Shown here in pieces: positions 15,537 through 23,696 of a DNA stretch of 64,000 bases. The notes under the pieces were generated by a model that worked only from the letters and a program-made list of their open reading frames with translations, was not told the DNA's origin and ran no database searches. Origin of the DNA: Azospirillum sp. 412522. Its GTDB lineage: Bacteria; Pseudomonadota; Alphaproteobacteria; Azospirillales; Azospirillaceae. The stretch's first letter is position 1; every line of letters starts with the position of its first letter. Location: positions 57,793 through 121,792 of the forward strand of contig NZ_RWIJ01000019.1 in NCBI RefSeq assembly GCF_019805165.1. The letters run 5' to 3'. The position numbers and the translations under genes were made by a program.

Positions 15537-16814
15537 ATGTCCAAGATGCCGTCTCTGCGCAAATCGATCCTCAGCATGACCGCGATCGCCACCGTGATGG
15601 GCGGCGCCCTGCTGACCGCACCCGCCAGGGCCGAGCCGACGGTCGAGGTGCTGCATTACTGGACCTCCGGCGGCGAATCGAAGGCCGCTGGCGCGCTGCG
15701 CCAGGATTTCGAGGCGGCGGGCGGCAAGTGGATCGACGCGCCGGTGGCGGGCGGCGGCGGCGACGCGGCCAGCACCGTCCTGCGCTCCCGCGTGCTGGCC
15801 GGCGACCCGCCGAACGCCGTGCAGCTGAAGGGTCCGAACATCAAGGACTGGGCGGCGCAGGGCAAGCTGGCGACGCTGGACGAGGTCGCCAAGGCTGAGA
15901 ACTGGGACGCCATCCTGCCGCCGCAGATCCGCGATGTGGTGACCTACAAGGGCCATTACTACGCGGTTCCGGTGAACATCCACCGCGTCAACTGGATGTG
16001 GGTGAACCCGCAGGTCATGCAGAAGGCCGGCGTCGCCATCCCGAAGACCTGGGACGAGTTCAACGCCGCCGCCGACAAGCTGAAGGCCGCCGGCATCATC
16101 CCGCTGGCCCATGGCGGCCAGCCCTGGCAGGAAGGCGCCCTGTTCGAGGACGTCACCCTCGGCCTCGGCGGTCCCGACTTCTACCGCAAGGCGCTGGTCG
16201 AGCTGGACCCCAAGGCGCTGACCAGCGACACGATGGTCAAGGTGTTCGACCAGATGCGCAAGCTGCGCGGCTATGTCGACGACGGCTTCCCCGGCCGCGA
16301 ATGGAACCTCGCCGCCGGCCTGCTGATGAACGGGCAGGCCGCCATGCAGATCATGGGCGACTGGGAGAAGGGCGAGCTGACCGCCGCCGGCAAGGTGCCG
16401 GGCAAGGACTTCGTGTGCGCCCATGTGCCGGGCCAGTTCGGCTACATCGTCAATTCCGACAGCTTCGTCATGTTCAGCTCGGCCAACGCCGACCGCGCCG
16501 CCGGCCAGAAGCTGCTGGCCAAGCTGATCCTGGGCAAGAAGTTCCAGGAGACCTTCAACGTGCTGAAGGGCTCGATTCCCGCCCGCCAGGACATGGCGCG
16601 CGACAGCTTCGACGAATGCGCCGTGAAGTCGATGGACGACCTGAAGACCGCCATCGACACCAACAGCGCCGTGCCCTCGATGGCCCATGAGATGGCGGTC
16701 CCCGGTGCCGTCCGCGGCGCCTTCCTCGACGTCGTGACCGCCCATTTCAACTCCACCATGACCTCGCAGGAGGCGGTGAAGCGTCTGGCCGAAGCCGTCG
16801 ACCTGGCGAAGTAG
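15537..16814 (+). CDS. carbohydrate ABC transporter substrate-binding protein, glucose (GtsA) type
   Basis: A 425-residue periplasmic sugar-binding protein with a clear signal peptide (cleaved after ARA, about residue 32). The N-terminal 'VEVLHYWTSGGESKAAGALRQDFEAAGGKWIDAPVAGGGGDAASTVLRSRVLAGDPP' closely resembles Pseudomonas GtsA/GltB glucose-binding proteins. Length is normal. The start follows a good AGGGGGAA site. No permease or ATPase is adjacent: a terminator follows at 16871 and a convergent kinase gene comes next. So it must share membrane components encoded elsewhere or act as a sensor partner for the divergent two-component pair. Confidence 0.9.
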   Translation: MSKMPSLRKSILSMTAIATVMGGALLTAPARAEPTVEVLHYWTSGGESKAAGALRQDFEAAGGKWIDAPVAGGGGDAASTVLRSRVLAGDPPNAVQLKGPNIKDWAAQGKLATLDEVAKAENWDAILPPQIRDVVTYKGHYYAVPVNIHRVNWMWVNPQVMQKAGVAIPKTWDEFNAAADKLKAAGIIPLAHGGQPWQEGALFEDVTLGLGGPDFYRKALVELDPKALTSDTMVKVFDQMRKLRGYVDDGFPGREWNLAAGLLMNGQAAMQIMGDWEKGELTAAGKVPGKDFVCAHVPGQFGYIVNSDSFVMFSSANADRAAGQKLLAKLILGKKFQETFNVLKGSIPARQDMARDSFDECAVKSMDDLKTAIDTNSAVPSMAHEMAVPGAVRGAFLDVVTAHFNSTMTSQEAVKRLAEAVDLAK

Positions 16815-16870
16815 GCTCCGGTTTCCCTCGCCTGTCGTCTCTCCTTCCCTGGTGTTGCGCGTGACCTTCG

Positions 16871-16910
16871 AAAGCCTCCCTCCCTTTTGGGAAGGGGGCT
16901 TTCTTTTTTT
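16871..16910 (+). terminator. Rho-independent terminator
   Basis: AAAGCCTCCCTCCC pairs (one bulge or mismatch) with GGGAAGGGGGCTTT across a TTTT loop, followed by a run of seven Ts. It lies 57 bp after the binding-protein stop and ends that one-gene transcript. Confidence 0.85.
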
Positions 16911-16960
16911 GCCGCCTCAAGGGGTGACCGCCATCTTCGGCACGCCGCCGCATCGGCCGT

Positions 16961-17995
16961 TCAGGCTGCGGCGGGGCCGTCGTCAAGCCGCGCCGGCCCC
17001 CGGCAACAGGGGAAACGCAGGGTGGCCTTCACCCCATGCTCCGGCTGCGCCCGGATGTCGAGGTTGCCGCGCAGCTGCGAGGCGAGCTGCTGCATGATCT
17101 GGCCGCCCAGCCCTGTCCCCTGCGGTCGTTCCGCCAGGATGCCCACTCCGTCGTCGCAGACGCGCAGCACGCACTCCATCTCCTCCTTGCGGAAACTCAG
17201 GTCGATGCGGCCCGGCCGATCGTCGGGGAAGGCGTATTTCAATGCGTTGGTGATCAACTCGTTGGCGATGGTACCGACCGCCACGGCGACGCCCATGTCC
17301 AGATCGACGTCCTCCACCTCCGCACCGACCGCCACCGGCCGCTCCCCGACGAGGCCGAGCCGGATGTCCTCCACCAGACTTTCCAGGAAGTCCCTGGAGC
17401 TGACGATGTTGACGCCTTCCACCCGGCGCAGGCGGACATAGACGCGGGCCAGGACGCCGATCCGCTCGATGGCGCCGCCGACGATGTCCTGCCCGATCTC
17501 CGACTTCCCCGCAGCCAGCATCAGTTGGGCGCAGATCTGCTGCAGGTCGTTGCGGATCCGGTGATGGATCTCGTGCAGCATCAAATCCTTTTCCGCGTTG
17601 GCGGCGGACAGCTGGTCCGACGACAGCCGCAGCTGCTCGTTCGCCCGGCGCAGGGCGTGGGCGCCGCCGGCGATGCCGAAGCCAAGGCCCATATAGATGA
17701 GGAAGGCCAGCCGGTCGCCCGGTTCGGCGACCCACAGCATCCCTGCCGGCTTCATGAAGAACCAAGCCGAAAACAGCCCCGACAGCGCCACCGCCAGATA
17801 CCCCGATCGGCGATCGAAAAGGAGTCCGATGACGAAAATGGTCGGGATGAAGAGAAGAAATGGATATTTGAAAAGCAAAGAGTCGAGCGCATAGCGCACC
17901 AGCGCCGTCAGACCGACCAGCAGCAGCGTAATTCCATACCGTGCCCAGGCGGCACGCGGCAGGCCGGACGACAGCCGGCGCAAAACATTGTCCAT
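16961..17995 (-). CDS. HisKA_2-type sensor histidine kinase
   Basis: A 344-residue membrane kinase. Residues about 20-110 carry four closely spaced TM helices of the DUF4118/KdpD-like sensor type, followed by a short coiled linker. HisKA_2 phosphoacceptor box is 'LHEIHHRIRNDLQQI' (H145 likely phosphorylated). The ATPase domain shows 'IANELITNALKYAF' and 'DDGVGILAERPQGTGLGGQI'. This family often feeds the PhyR/EcfG general stress response or other response regulators lacking a fixed partner. No response regulator is adjacent. An EcfG-like promoter lies about 2 kb away, but a link is speculation. Confidence 0.85.
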   Translation of the reverse strand: MDNVLRRLSSGLPRAAWARYGITLLLVGLTALVRYALDSLLFKYPFLLFIPTIFVIGLLFDRRSGYLAVALSGLFSAWFFMKPAGMLWVAEPGDRLAFLIYMGLGFGIAGGAHALRRANEQLRLSSDQLSAANAEKDLMLHEIHHRIRNDLQQICAQLMLAAGKSEIGQDIVGGAIERIGVLARVYVRLRRVEGVNIVSSRDFLESLVEDIRLGLVGERPVAVGAEVEDVDLDMGVAVAVGTIANELITNALKYAFPDDRPGRIDLSFRKEEMECVLRVCDDGVGILAERPQGTGLGGQIMQQLASQLRGNLDIRAQPEHGVKATLRFPCCRGPARLDDGPAAA

Positions 17996-18226
17996 TCCCT
18001 GCGCTCTGTTCCGAACGATCCCATGGAACTCTAACAGTCAGGATCCGGATTCGGAATACGCCGATATGCGCACAATAATGTGACGAATTTCGTCGATGCC
18101 CCTTCCGTGCGTGGCGGCTTCACGGTCTTTCGATGGGGCCGGCCTTGGCCGACAGCCCGGCACCCCCACCTAGAAGGCCAGCCTGCCGGCCAGTCAGCTG
18201 GCCCAACCCGTCACCGGAGGATCGCG

Positions 18227-19396
18227 ATGCGCAGCACCCTGACCCTGTCGGCCGCCGTCCTGCTTGCCACCGGCCTCGGCGCCGCCACTCCCACCCTGGC
18301 GCAATCGCAGCCGGGCACACAGCCGAGCAATGCCCAGGCGGTGAGGACCATCCGGACCAGCGCCGGGCCGGTGACTGTCAGCCGTGTCGCCGAAGGCCTC
18401 GAACGGCCCTGGGGCATCGATTTCCTGCCGGACGGCCGGGCGCTGGTGACGGAGAAGCCGGGGCGGCTGCGCATCCTGGCGCGCGACGGCTCCCTCTCCT
18501 CCCCGCTGGCCGGCACGCCGAAAATCTTCAACCAGGGCCAGGGCGGGCTGATGGACGTGGCGGTCGATCCCGATTTCGCCCGCAACCGGACCGTTTATCT
18601 TGCCTATGCCGAGCCGGGCGACGGCAGCGGCACCGCCGGCACGGCGCTGGGGCGCGGCACGCTGGGCGACCGCGGCATCGAGGATTTCAAGGTCATCTTC
18701 CGCCAGTCGCCCAAGGTGGACGGCGGCAACCATTTCGGCACCCGCATCGCCTTCGCTCCCGACGGCCATATCTTCCTGACGCTGGGCGAACGCTACAAGT
18801 TCGATCCGGCGCAGACGCGCGACAACACGCTGGGCAAGGTGGTCCGGCTGAACCGCGACGGCTCGCTGCCGAAGGACAATCCCTTCGCCAGCGAGGGCGG
18901 GACGGCCGGCGCCATCTGGTCCTACGGCCACCGCAACATCGAGGCGGCGGCCATCGACCCGCGCAACGGTTCGCTGTGGATCGCCGAGATGGGACCGATG
19001 GGCGGCGACGAGCTGAACCGGCCGGAGCCCGGCAGGAACTACGGCTGGCCGCTGGTCAGCTGGGGCAAGCATTACGACGGCCGCGACATTCCCGACCCGC
19101 CGACCCGCAAGGAGTTCACCGACGCGGTGATCCATTGGACCCCGGTGATCTCGCCCTCCGGCATGCTGTTCTACAGCGGCGGGCTGTTCCGCGACTGGCA
19201 GGGCAGCGCCCTGATCGGCGGCCTGAGCGCCAAGGGGCTGGTGCGGGTCGCCATCGACGGGACCGGCGCGAAGGAGGTGGAGCGCATTCCGCTCGACGCC
19301 CGCATCCGCGATGTGGCACAGGGTCCGGACGACGCCCTCTATGTCATCACCGACGCCGCCGACGGCGCGGTCCTGCGGCTGGCGCCGGCGAGATAG
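18227..19396 (+). CDS. PQQ-dependent aldose sugar dehydrogenase (soluble glucose/sorbosone dehydrogenase family)
   Basis: A 389-residue periplasmic oxidase starting at 18227 with GGAGG six bases ahead. The signal peptide (MRSTLTLSAAVLLATGLGA...) is cleaved near TLAQ. The six-bladed propeller hallmarks are 'GLERPWGIDFLPDGRALVTEKPGRLRI', 'GGLMDVAVDPDF', 'GGNHFGTRIAFAPDGHIFLTLGER', 'SYGHRNIEAAAIDP' and 'EMGPMGGDELNRPEPGRNYGWP'. It oxidises aldoses using PQQ and Ca2+. The nearby glucose-type binding protein and two-component pair suggest a local sugar theme, though they are separate transcripts. Confidence 0.88.
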   Translation: MRSTLTLSAAVLLATGLGAATPTLAQSQPGTQPSNAQAVRTIRTSAGPVTVSRVAEGLERPWGIDFLPDGRALVTEKPGRLRILARDGSLSSPLAGTPKIFNQGQGGLMDVAVDPDFARNRTVYLAYAEPGDGSGTAGTALGRGTLGDRGIEDFKVIFRQSPKVDGGNHFGTRIAFAPDGHIFLTLGERYKFDPAQTRDNTLGKVVRLNRDGSLPKDNPFASEGGTAGAIWSYGHRNIEAAAIDPRNGSLWIAEMGPMGGDELNRPEPGRNYGWPLVSWGKHYDGRDIPDPPTRKEFTDAVIHWTPVISPSGMLFYSGGLFRDWQGSALIGGLSAKGLVRVAIDGTGAKEVERIPLDARIRDVAQGPDDALYVITDAADGAVLRLAPAR

Positions 19397-19432
19397 CCGG
19401 TGAAAGTTCGGGTTCCCAAAGGATAAGGACAG

Positions 19433-19936
19433 ATGCGGATCCGCGATTACCGACCGTCGGACGCCCCGGTTCTGGCGGATCTCTACGCCCGCTCCGTCCG
19501 CGGCATCGGCCCGCGCTTCTACACGCCGGAGCAGGTGGCGGCCTGGGCCGCCCAGGCGCCGACGGTGGAGCGGGTGCGGGAGGCCTATGGCGACGGCCGC
19601 GTCGCCCTGGTCGCGGTGGACGCCGCCGACCGGCCGGTCGCCTTCAGCGATGTGGAGACCGACGGCCACATCAACTTCCTCTATTGCGCGCCGGAGGCGG
19701 CCGGCCGCGGCGTCATGTCGGCGCTGGTCGACGTGCTGGAAGCCCGCGCCCGGGCACTCAACCATCCCCGCCTGCATGTGGAGGCGAGCGAGGCCGCCCG
19801 CCCCTTCTTCCTGCGCCGCGGCTTCACCCTGCTCGGCAGGCAGGACCTGCGGATCGGCGATGTGCCGATCCACAACTATGCGATGGAGAAGTGGCTGAAG
19901 CCGCCCAAGACGGGGACCGCGCCGGCCCAATCGTGA
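19433..19936 (+). CDS. GNAT-family N-acetyltransferase
   Basis: A 167-residue acetyltransferase. It starts 'MRIRDYRPSDAPVLADLYARSVRGIGPRFYTPEQVAAWA' like many YafP-type GNATs. The acetyl-CoA segment is 'FLYCAPEAAGRGVMSALVDVLEARARALN', where the usual Q/RxxGxG/A appears as AAGRGV. The C-terminal 'ASEAARPFFLRRGFTLL' is the conserved alpha4-beta7 element. It follows the dehydrogenase by 36 bp and may be cotranscribed. The substrate is unknown. Confidence 0.85.
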   Translation: MRIRDYRPSDAPVLADLYARSVRGIGPRFYTPEQVAAWAAQAPTVERVREAYGDGRVALVAVDAADRPVAFSDVETDGHINFLYCAPEAAGRGVMSALVDVLEARARALNHPRLHVEASEAARPFFLRRGFTLLGRQDLRIGDVPIHNYAMEKWLKPPKTGTAPAQS

Positions 19937-19962
19937 GCTCCTCCATCGGCGGTACCGACGAA

Positions 19963-19996
19963 ATTTTTCCGCCGACCGTGGCCGCGGCGGGAAAAT
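19963..19996. terminator. terminator-like hairpin after the acetyltransferase
   Basis: ATTTTTCCGCCG (19963-19974) pairs with CGGCGGGAAAAT (19985-19996) with one wobble, over a ten-base loop. The A/T-flanked GC stem starts 26 bp past the stop and could work in both directions. No long T-run follows on the plus strand. Confidence 0.45.
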
Positions 19997-20000
19997 CGAT

Positions 20001-20026
20001 GGAACAGAACCCCAAGTCGTTTCGTT
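20001..20026 (+). promoter_or_regulatory. candidate EcfG (general stress sigma) promoter
   Basis: GGAAC at 20001-20005 and CGTT at 20023-20026 are separated by 17 bp, matching the alphaproteobacterial EcfG consensus GGAAC-N16/17-CGTT. It lies 63 bp upstream of the 26-codon membrane-peptide gene at 20089. The match is exact, but the motif is short enough to occur by chance occasionally. Confidence 0.6.
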
Positions 20027-20088
20027 TATTGGGTAGCAACGAAGAGCACGGCTCTTGAAACCTGTCCATCTGAACATGGAGGAGACGC

Positions 20089-20169
20089 ATGCCTATCCTG
20101 CTTTGGCTTCTGGGCGTTCCGGGAATCATCGTGATCCTGCTTTGGATGACCGGCATCATCGGCTTCTGA
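20089..20169 (+). CDS. 26-residue hydrophobic membrane peptide
   Basis: A very short ORF starting MPILLWLLGVPG and ending MTGIIGF. It has an excellent ribosome site (GGAGGAG, four to five bases from the ATG), an EcfG-like promoter upstream and a strong terminator 32 bp downstream, so it forms a complete tiny transcription unit. The product is almost wholly hydrophobic with a mid-chain Gly-Val-Pro-Gly break. It should be one bent or two half membrane helices. Small stress-induced membrane peptides are common in bacteria; its role is unknown. Confidence 0.65.
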   Translation: MPILLWLLGVPGIIVILLWMTGIIGF

Positions 20170-20200
20170 ACGCTCCCCACCGATCCATCCCGCCCCACCC

Positions 20201-20240
20201 AAGGCCTCCGCCGGCACCGCCGCGGAGGCCTTCGGCTTTT
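20201..20240 (+). terminator. Rho-independent terminator
   Basis: AAGGCCTCCGC (20201-20211) pairs perfectly with GCGGAGGCCTT (20222-20232), followed by CGGCTTTT. It ends the 26-codon gene's transcript before the adhE control region. Confidence 0.8.
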
Positions 20241-20478
20241 CCGCCTCCCACCCCGGGCGGCTTCCAGCAGGATCTCGGCCTGCGGGTGGCACCGTGCATC
20301 GTCATCGGAATCATGCCCGGCCATTCCTCGGGAATCACCCTGTCAATCCAGTGTTATTTCTTGCGATACGCCATCATGTAGTTTAACTACATTGATATGA
20401 TTTGAATCTATACGATGATTGTCGGCGAGAGCGGTCCACCTCTCCGTGAGGAGGCTCCCTCCTATGCCTCGCCTGATC

Positions 20479-20492
20479 TGATCCAGATCAAT
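20479..20492. promoter_or_regulatory. FNR/FixK-like box upstream of adhE
   Basis: CTGATCCAGATCAA matches the FNR/FixK consensus TTGAT-N4-ATCAA at all but the first base. AdhE-type enzymes are typically fermentative and oxygen-controlled, so a site 144 bp upstream of the start fits anaerobic activation. Confidence 0.55.
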
Positions 20493-20503
20493 TCTTGCGA
20501 TAA

Positions 20504-20518
20504 GTGGTATGACCACTC
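20504..20518. promoter_or_regulatory. GntR/PdhR-type operator upstream of adhE
   Basis: AGTGGTATGACCACT is a perfect inverted repeat with the TGGT-N3-ACCA core recognised by FadR-subfamily GntR regulators such as PdhR and LldR. A pyruvate- or lactate-sensing repressor is plausible. No such regulator gene is adjacent. Confidence 0.5.
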
Positions 20519-20635
20519 TTGCGTGGCAATCCGGCGAAATGTAGGTTTCCTACATACCGCATGGAACCGAGAGACTCGGGAGTTCCGGGCCGGGAGACCG
20601 GCCGCATGGCGACACCCGACGGGAGACGCCCGATC

Positions 20636-23344
20636 ATGGTCACGACCGTTAAAACCCTTTCCGACCTGAACGCCCTGATCGCCCGGGTGAAGGCGGCGCA
20701 GGCGCGCTTCGCCGACTACCCGCAGGAGAAGGTCGACCTCATCTTCCGCAGCGCGGCGCTGGCCGCCGCCAACGCCCGCATCCCGCTCGCCAAGATGGCG
20801 GTGGCGGAGACCGGCATGGGCGTAATGGAGGACAAGGTCATCAAGAACCATTTCGCCGCCGAGTACATCTACAACAAGTACAAGGACGACAGGACCTGCG
20901 GCGTCCTGTCGGAAGACGACGACGCCGGCATCCTCACCATCGCCGAGCCGGTCGGACTGATCTGCGGCATCGTCCCCACCACCAACCCGACCTCGACCGC
21001 CATCTTCAAGGCGCTGATCGCGCTGAAGACCCGCAACGGGCTGGTCCTCTCCCCCCACCCCCGCGCCCGCAAATCGACCTGCGAGGCCGCCCGTCTGGTG
21101 CTCGCCGCCGCGGTCGAGGCCGGCGCGCCCGACGACATCATCGGCTGGATCGACGAGCCCTCGCTGGAGCTGTCGAACGCCGTCATGCACCATCCCGACA
21201 TCAACCTGATCCTCGCCACCGGCGGGCCGGGCATGGTCAAGGCCGCCTACTCGTCGGGCAAGCCCGCCATCGGCGTCGGGGCCGGCAACACGCCGGCGGT
21301 CATCGACGAGTTCGCCGACATCAAGCGCGCCGTCGCCTCCATCCTGATGTCCAAAACCTTCGACAACGGCGTGGTCTGCGCGTCCGAACAGTCGGCGGTG
21401 GTGGTCGATGCCGTCTATGACGCCGTGCGCGACCGCTTCGCCCATCATGGCGGCTACATCCTGTCGCCGCGCGAGGCCGACGCCGTGCGCAAGGTGCTGC
21501 TGACCGACGGCCATCTGAACGCCGACATCGTCGGCCAGCCGGCCCACGCCATCGCCGCCATGGCCGGGCTGACCGTCCCGCCCGCCACCAAGGTGCTGAT
21601 CGCCGAGGTCGCCGACATCGCCGAGTCCGAACCCTTCGCCCACGAGAAGCTGTCGCCGACCCTGGCGCTCTACCGCGCCAAGGACTTTTGGGAAGCCTGC
21701 GACAAGGCGGCCGCCCTGGTGGCGCTGGGCGGCATCGGCCACACCTCGGCCCTCTACACCGACCAGGACCAGCAGGGCGAACGCATCCGCCATTTCGGCG
21801 ACAGGATGAAGACCGCCCGCATCCTGATCAACACGCCGTCCTCGCATGGCGGCATCGGCGACCTCTACAACTTCCGCCTCGCGCCCTCGCTGACGCTGGG
21901 CTGCGGCTCCTGGGGCGGCAACTCGATCTCGGAGAATGTCGGGCCGCAGCACCTGATCAACAAGAAGACGGTGGCCAAGAGGGCCGAGAACATGCTGTGG
22001 CACAAGCTGCCCAAGTCGATCTACTTCCGCCGCGGCTGCCTGCCCTTCGCGCTGGAGGAGCTGCGCGGCAGGAAGCGCTGCCTGATCGTCACCGACCGCT
22101 TCCTGTTCGAGAACGGCCATGTCAACGACAGCGTCCGCGTGCTGAAGTCGCTGGGGCTGGAGGTCGAGACCTTCTTCGAGGTCAGCGCCGACCCGACGCT
22201 GGCGGTGGTCCGCAAGGGCGTGGCGCTCGCCAACGCCTTCCAGCCCGACGTGATCCTGGCGCTGGGCGGCGGCTCGCCGATGGACGCGGCCAAGATCATC
22301 TGGGTGATGTACGAGGCGCCCGAAGTGGCGTTCGAGGATCTGGCGCTGCGCTTCATGGACATCCGCAAGCGCATCTACACCTTCCCGAAACTGGGGGTGA
22401 AGGCGCAGCTGGTGGCGGTGCCGACCACGTCGGGCACCGGGTCGGAGGTGACGCCCTTCGCGGTGGTGACCGACGAGCGCACCGGGACCAAATACCCGAT
22501 CGCCGACTATGAACTGACGCCGACTCTGGCGATCATCGACGCAAACCTCGTCATGGACATGCCCAAAGGCCTGACGGCGGCGGGCGGCATCGACGCGGTG
22601 ACCCATGCGCTGGAGGCCTACGTCTCGGTGGTGGCGAACGAATATTCGGACGGCCAGGCCCTGCAGGCGCTGAAGCTGCTGAAGGAGCATCTGCCGTCGG
22701 CCTACCGCAACGGAGCGCAGGATCCGAAGGCGCGGGAACTGGTGCACAACGCCGCGACGCTGGCCGGCATCGCCTTCGCCAACGCCTTCCTCGGCGTCTG
22801 CCATTCGATGGCGCACAAGCTGGGGGCGGAGTTCCACATTCCGCACGGCATCGCCAACGCGCTGCTGATCGCCAACGTGATCCGCTACAACGCGGCCGAC
22901 ATCCCGACCAAGCAGACGGCGTTCAGCCAGTACGACCGTCCGAAGGGTGTGGCGCGCTACGCGCAGATCGCCCGGCATCTGGAGCTGGGCGGCAGCCGCG
23001 ACCATGAGCGGGTGGAGAAGCTGATCGGCTGGGTCGAGGAGATGAAGCGGGCGCTGGAGATCCCGGCGTCGATCCAGGCGGCGGGGGTGCCGGAGGCGGC
23101 GTTCCTCGCCAAGGTGGATGCGTTGGCCGAGGCCGCCTTCGACGACCAGTGCACCGGCGCCAACCCGCGCTACCCGCTGGTCGCCGAGATCAGGCAGCTC
23201 CTGCTCGACAGCTATTACGGCCGCGCCTATGTCGAGCCGTCGACCCTGAATACGGCGCCGGATGCCGCGCCGGTCGGGACCAAGCCCTCCGCCAAATCTT
23301 CGGACAAGTCGGCCGCCCGCAAGGATGCGGCGCTCGCCAAGTAA
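20636..23344 (+). CDS. adhE: bifunctional acetaldehyde-CoA/alcohol dehydrogenase
   Basis: A 902-residue fusion that reduces acetyl-CoA to acetaldehyde and then ethanol, recycling NADH. The N-terminal ALDH half (about 1-450) shows 'ICGIVPTTNPTSTAIFKALIALKTRNG' and the catalytic Cys in 'FDNGVVCASEQS'. The C-terminal iron-type ADH half (about 470-870) shows 'ALGGGSPMDAAKIIW', 'PTTSGTGSE', and metal ligands in 'GGIDAVTHALEAY' and 'CHSMAHKLGAEFHIPHG'. I chose the ATG at 20636 (MVTTVKTLSDLNALI) with GGGAGA upstream; an in-frame ATG at 20606 is possible. The last 35 residues are a Lys/Ala/Ser-rich tail. It assembles into helical spirosomes in other bacteria. Confidence 0.95.
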   Translation: MVTTVKTLSDLNALIARVKAAQARFADYPQEKVDLIFRSAALAAANARIPLAKMAVAETGMGVMEDKVIKNHFAAEYIYNKYKDDRTCGVLSEDDDAGILTIAEPVGLICGIVPTTNPTSTAIFKALIALKTRNGLVLSPHPRARKSTCEAARLVLAAAVEAGAPDDIIGWIDEPSLELSNAVMHHPDINLILATGGPGMVKAAYSSGKPAIGVGAGNTPAVIDEFADIKRAVASILMSKTFDNGVVCASEQSAVVVDAVYDAVRDRFAHHGGYILSPREADAVRKVLLTDGHLNADIVGQPAHAIAAMAGLTVPPATKVLIAEVADIAESEPFAHEKLSPTLALYRAKDFWEACDKAAALVALGGIGHTSALYTDQDQQGERIRHFGDRMKTARILINTPSSHGGIGDLYNFRLAPSLTLGCGSWGGNSISENVGPQHLINKKTVAKRAENMLWHKLPKSIYFRRGCLPFALEELRGRKRCLIVTDRFLFENGHVNDSVRVLKSLGLEVETFFEVSADPTLAVVRKGVALANAFQPDVILALGGGSPMDAAKIIWVMYEAPEVAFEDLALRFMDIRKRIYTFPKLGVKAQLVAVPTTSGTGSEVTPFAVVTDERTGTKYPIADYELTPTLAIIDANLVMDMPKGLTAAGGIDAVTHALEAYVSVVANEYSDGQALQALKLLKEHLPSAYRNGAQDPKARELVHNAATLAGIAFANAFLGVCHSMAHKLGAEFHIPHGIANALLIANVIRYNAADIPTKQTAFSQYDRPKGVARYAQIARHLELGGSRDHERVEKLIGWVEEMKRALEIPASIQAAGVPEAAFLAKVDALAEAAFDDQCTGANPRYPLVAEIRQLLLDSYYGRAYVEPSTLNTAPDAAPVGTKPSAKSSDKSAARKDAALAK

Positions 23345-23374
23345 CGAAACCCGTCACGTCAAGGACGTCAGACC

Positions 23375-23620
23375 ATGAGCAAAGCGATCATGTGGGTCGA
23401 AACCGATGCCCGCGGCTTCGAGACCGAATGCCTGTTCAACGAGGACAACCGCAGCTACGAGGTTCTGGTCTGCGCCAGGGGCCTGGGTGTCGACCGGTCG
23501 GAAAGCTTCCCGGTGGTCGAGGATCCGGGGCTGGGCATGAGCCCCGCCGACCTGCACCGCTCGATCCGGCTGGCCGACCGGCTGGTGTCGGAGATGGACC
23601 GGTCGCTGGGCGACTATTGA
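23375..23620 (+). CDS. 81-residue hypothetical protein downstream of adhE
   Basis: A small acidic protein starting MSKAIMWVETDARGFETECLFNED, 30 bp after adhE and before a shared terminator, so probably cotranscribed with it. It has no signal or membrane segment. Two cysteines (in 'TECLF' and 'LVCARG') and a helical 'SPADLHRSIRLADRLVSEMDRSL' C-terminus are the main visible features. I do not recognise the family. An AdhE-associated role is suggested only by position. Confidence 0.65.
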   Translation: MSKAIMWVETDARGFETECLFNEDNRSYEVLVCARGLGVDRSESFPVVEDPGLGMSPADLHRSIRLADRLVSEMDRSLGDY

Positions 23621-23652
23621 GCGATGCCATCGCACCGAACCCTGGCCCGCCG

Positions 23653-23695
23653 AACCGCCCGCAGCGTCCCCCCGCTGCGGGCGGTTCCGTCTTTT
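23653..23695. terminator. bidirectional terminator between convergent genes
   Basis: AACCGCCCGCAGCG (23653-23666) pairs perfectly with CGCTGCGGGCGGTT (23673-23686) over a six-base C/T loop, followed by CCGTCTTTT. It separates the adhE transcript from the convergent emrB gene, whose stop is at 23697. Confidence 0.85.
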
Positions 23696-23696
23696 C

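Larger units (their letters stand above)
20358..20555. promoter_or_regulatory. adhE control region with twin ATGTAG-N5-CTACAT palindromes
   Basis: Two 17-bp palindromes share the pattern ATGTAG-N5-CTACAT: 20376-20392 (ATGTAGTTTAACTACAT) and 20539-20555 (ATGTAGGTTTCCTACAT). An 11-bp direct repeat TTCTTGCGATA occurs at 20358-20368 and 20493-20503. The second half also holds an FNR-like box and a TGGT/ACCA palindrome, listed separately. The repeated order suggests two copies of one regulatory module. I do not know the regulator of the ATGTAG sites. Confidence 0.6.

Noticed and set aside
15266..15592. N-terminal extension of the OmpR-type regulator to 15592
   Set aside because: The receiver domain begins at MERARHLLVVDDD (15265); the extension covers promoter repeats and antisense of the divergent gene.
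20519..20635. N-terminal extension of AdhE to an ATG at 20519
   Set aside because: The extra 39 residues lie across the operator palindromes and have no similarity to AdhE; the start at 20636 has a good ribosome site and the family's usual N-terminus.
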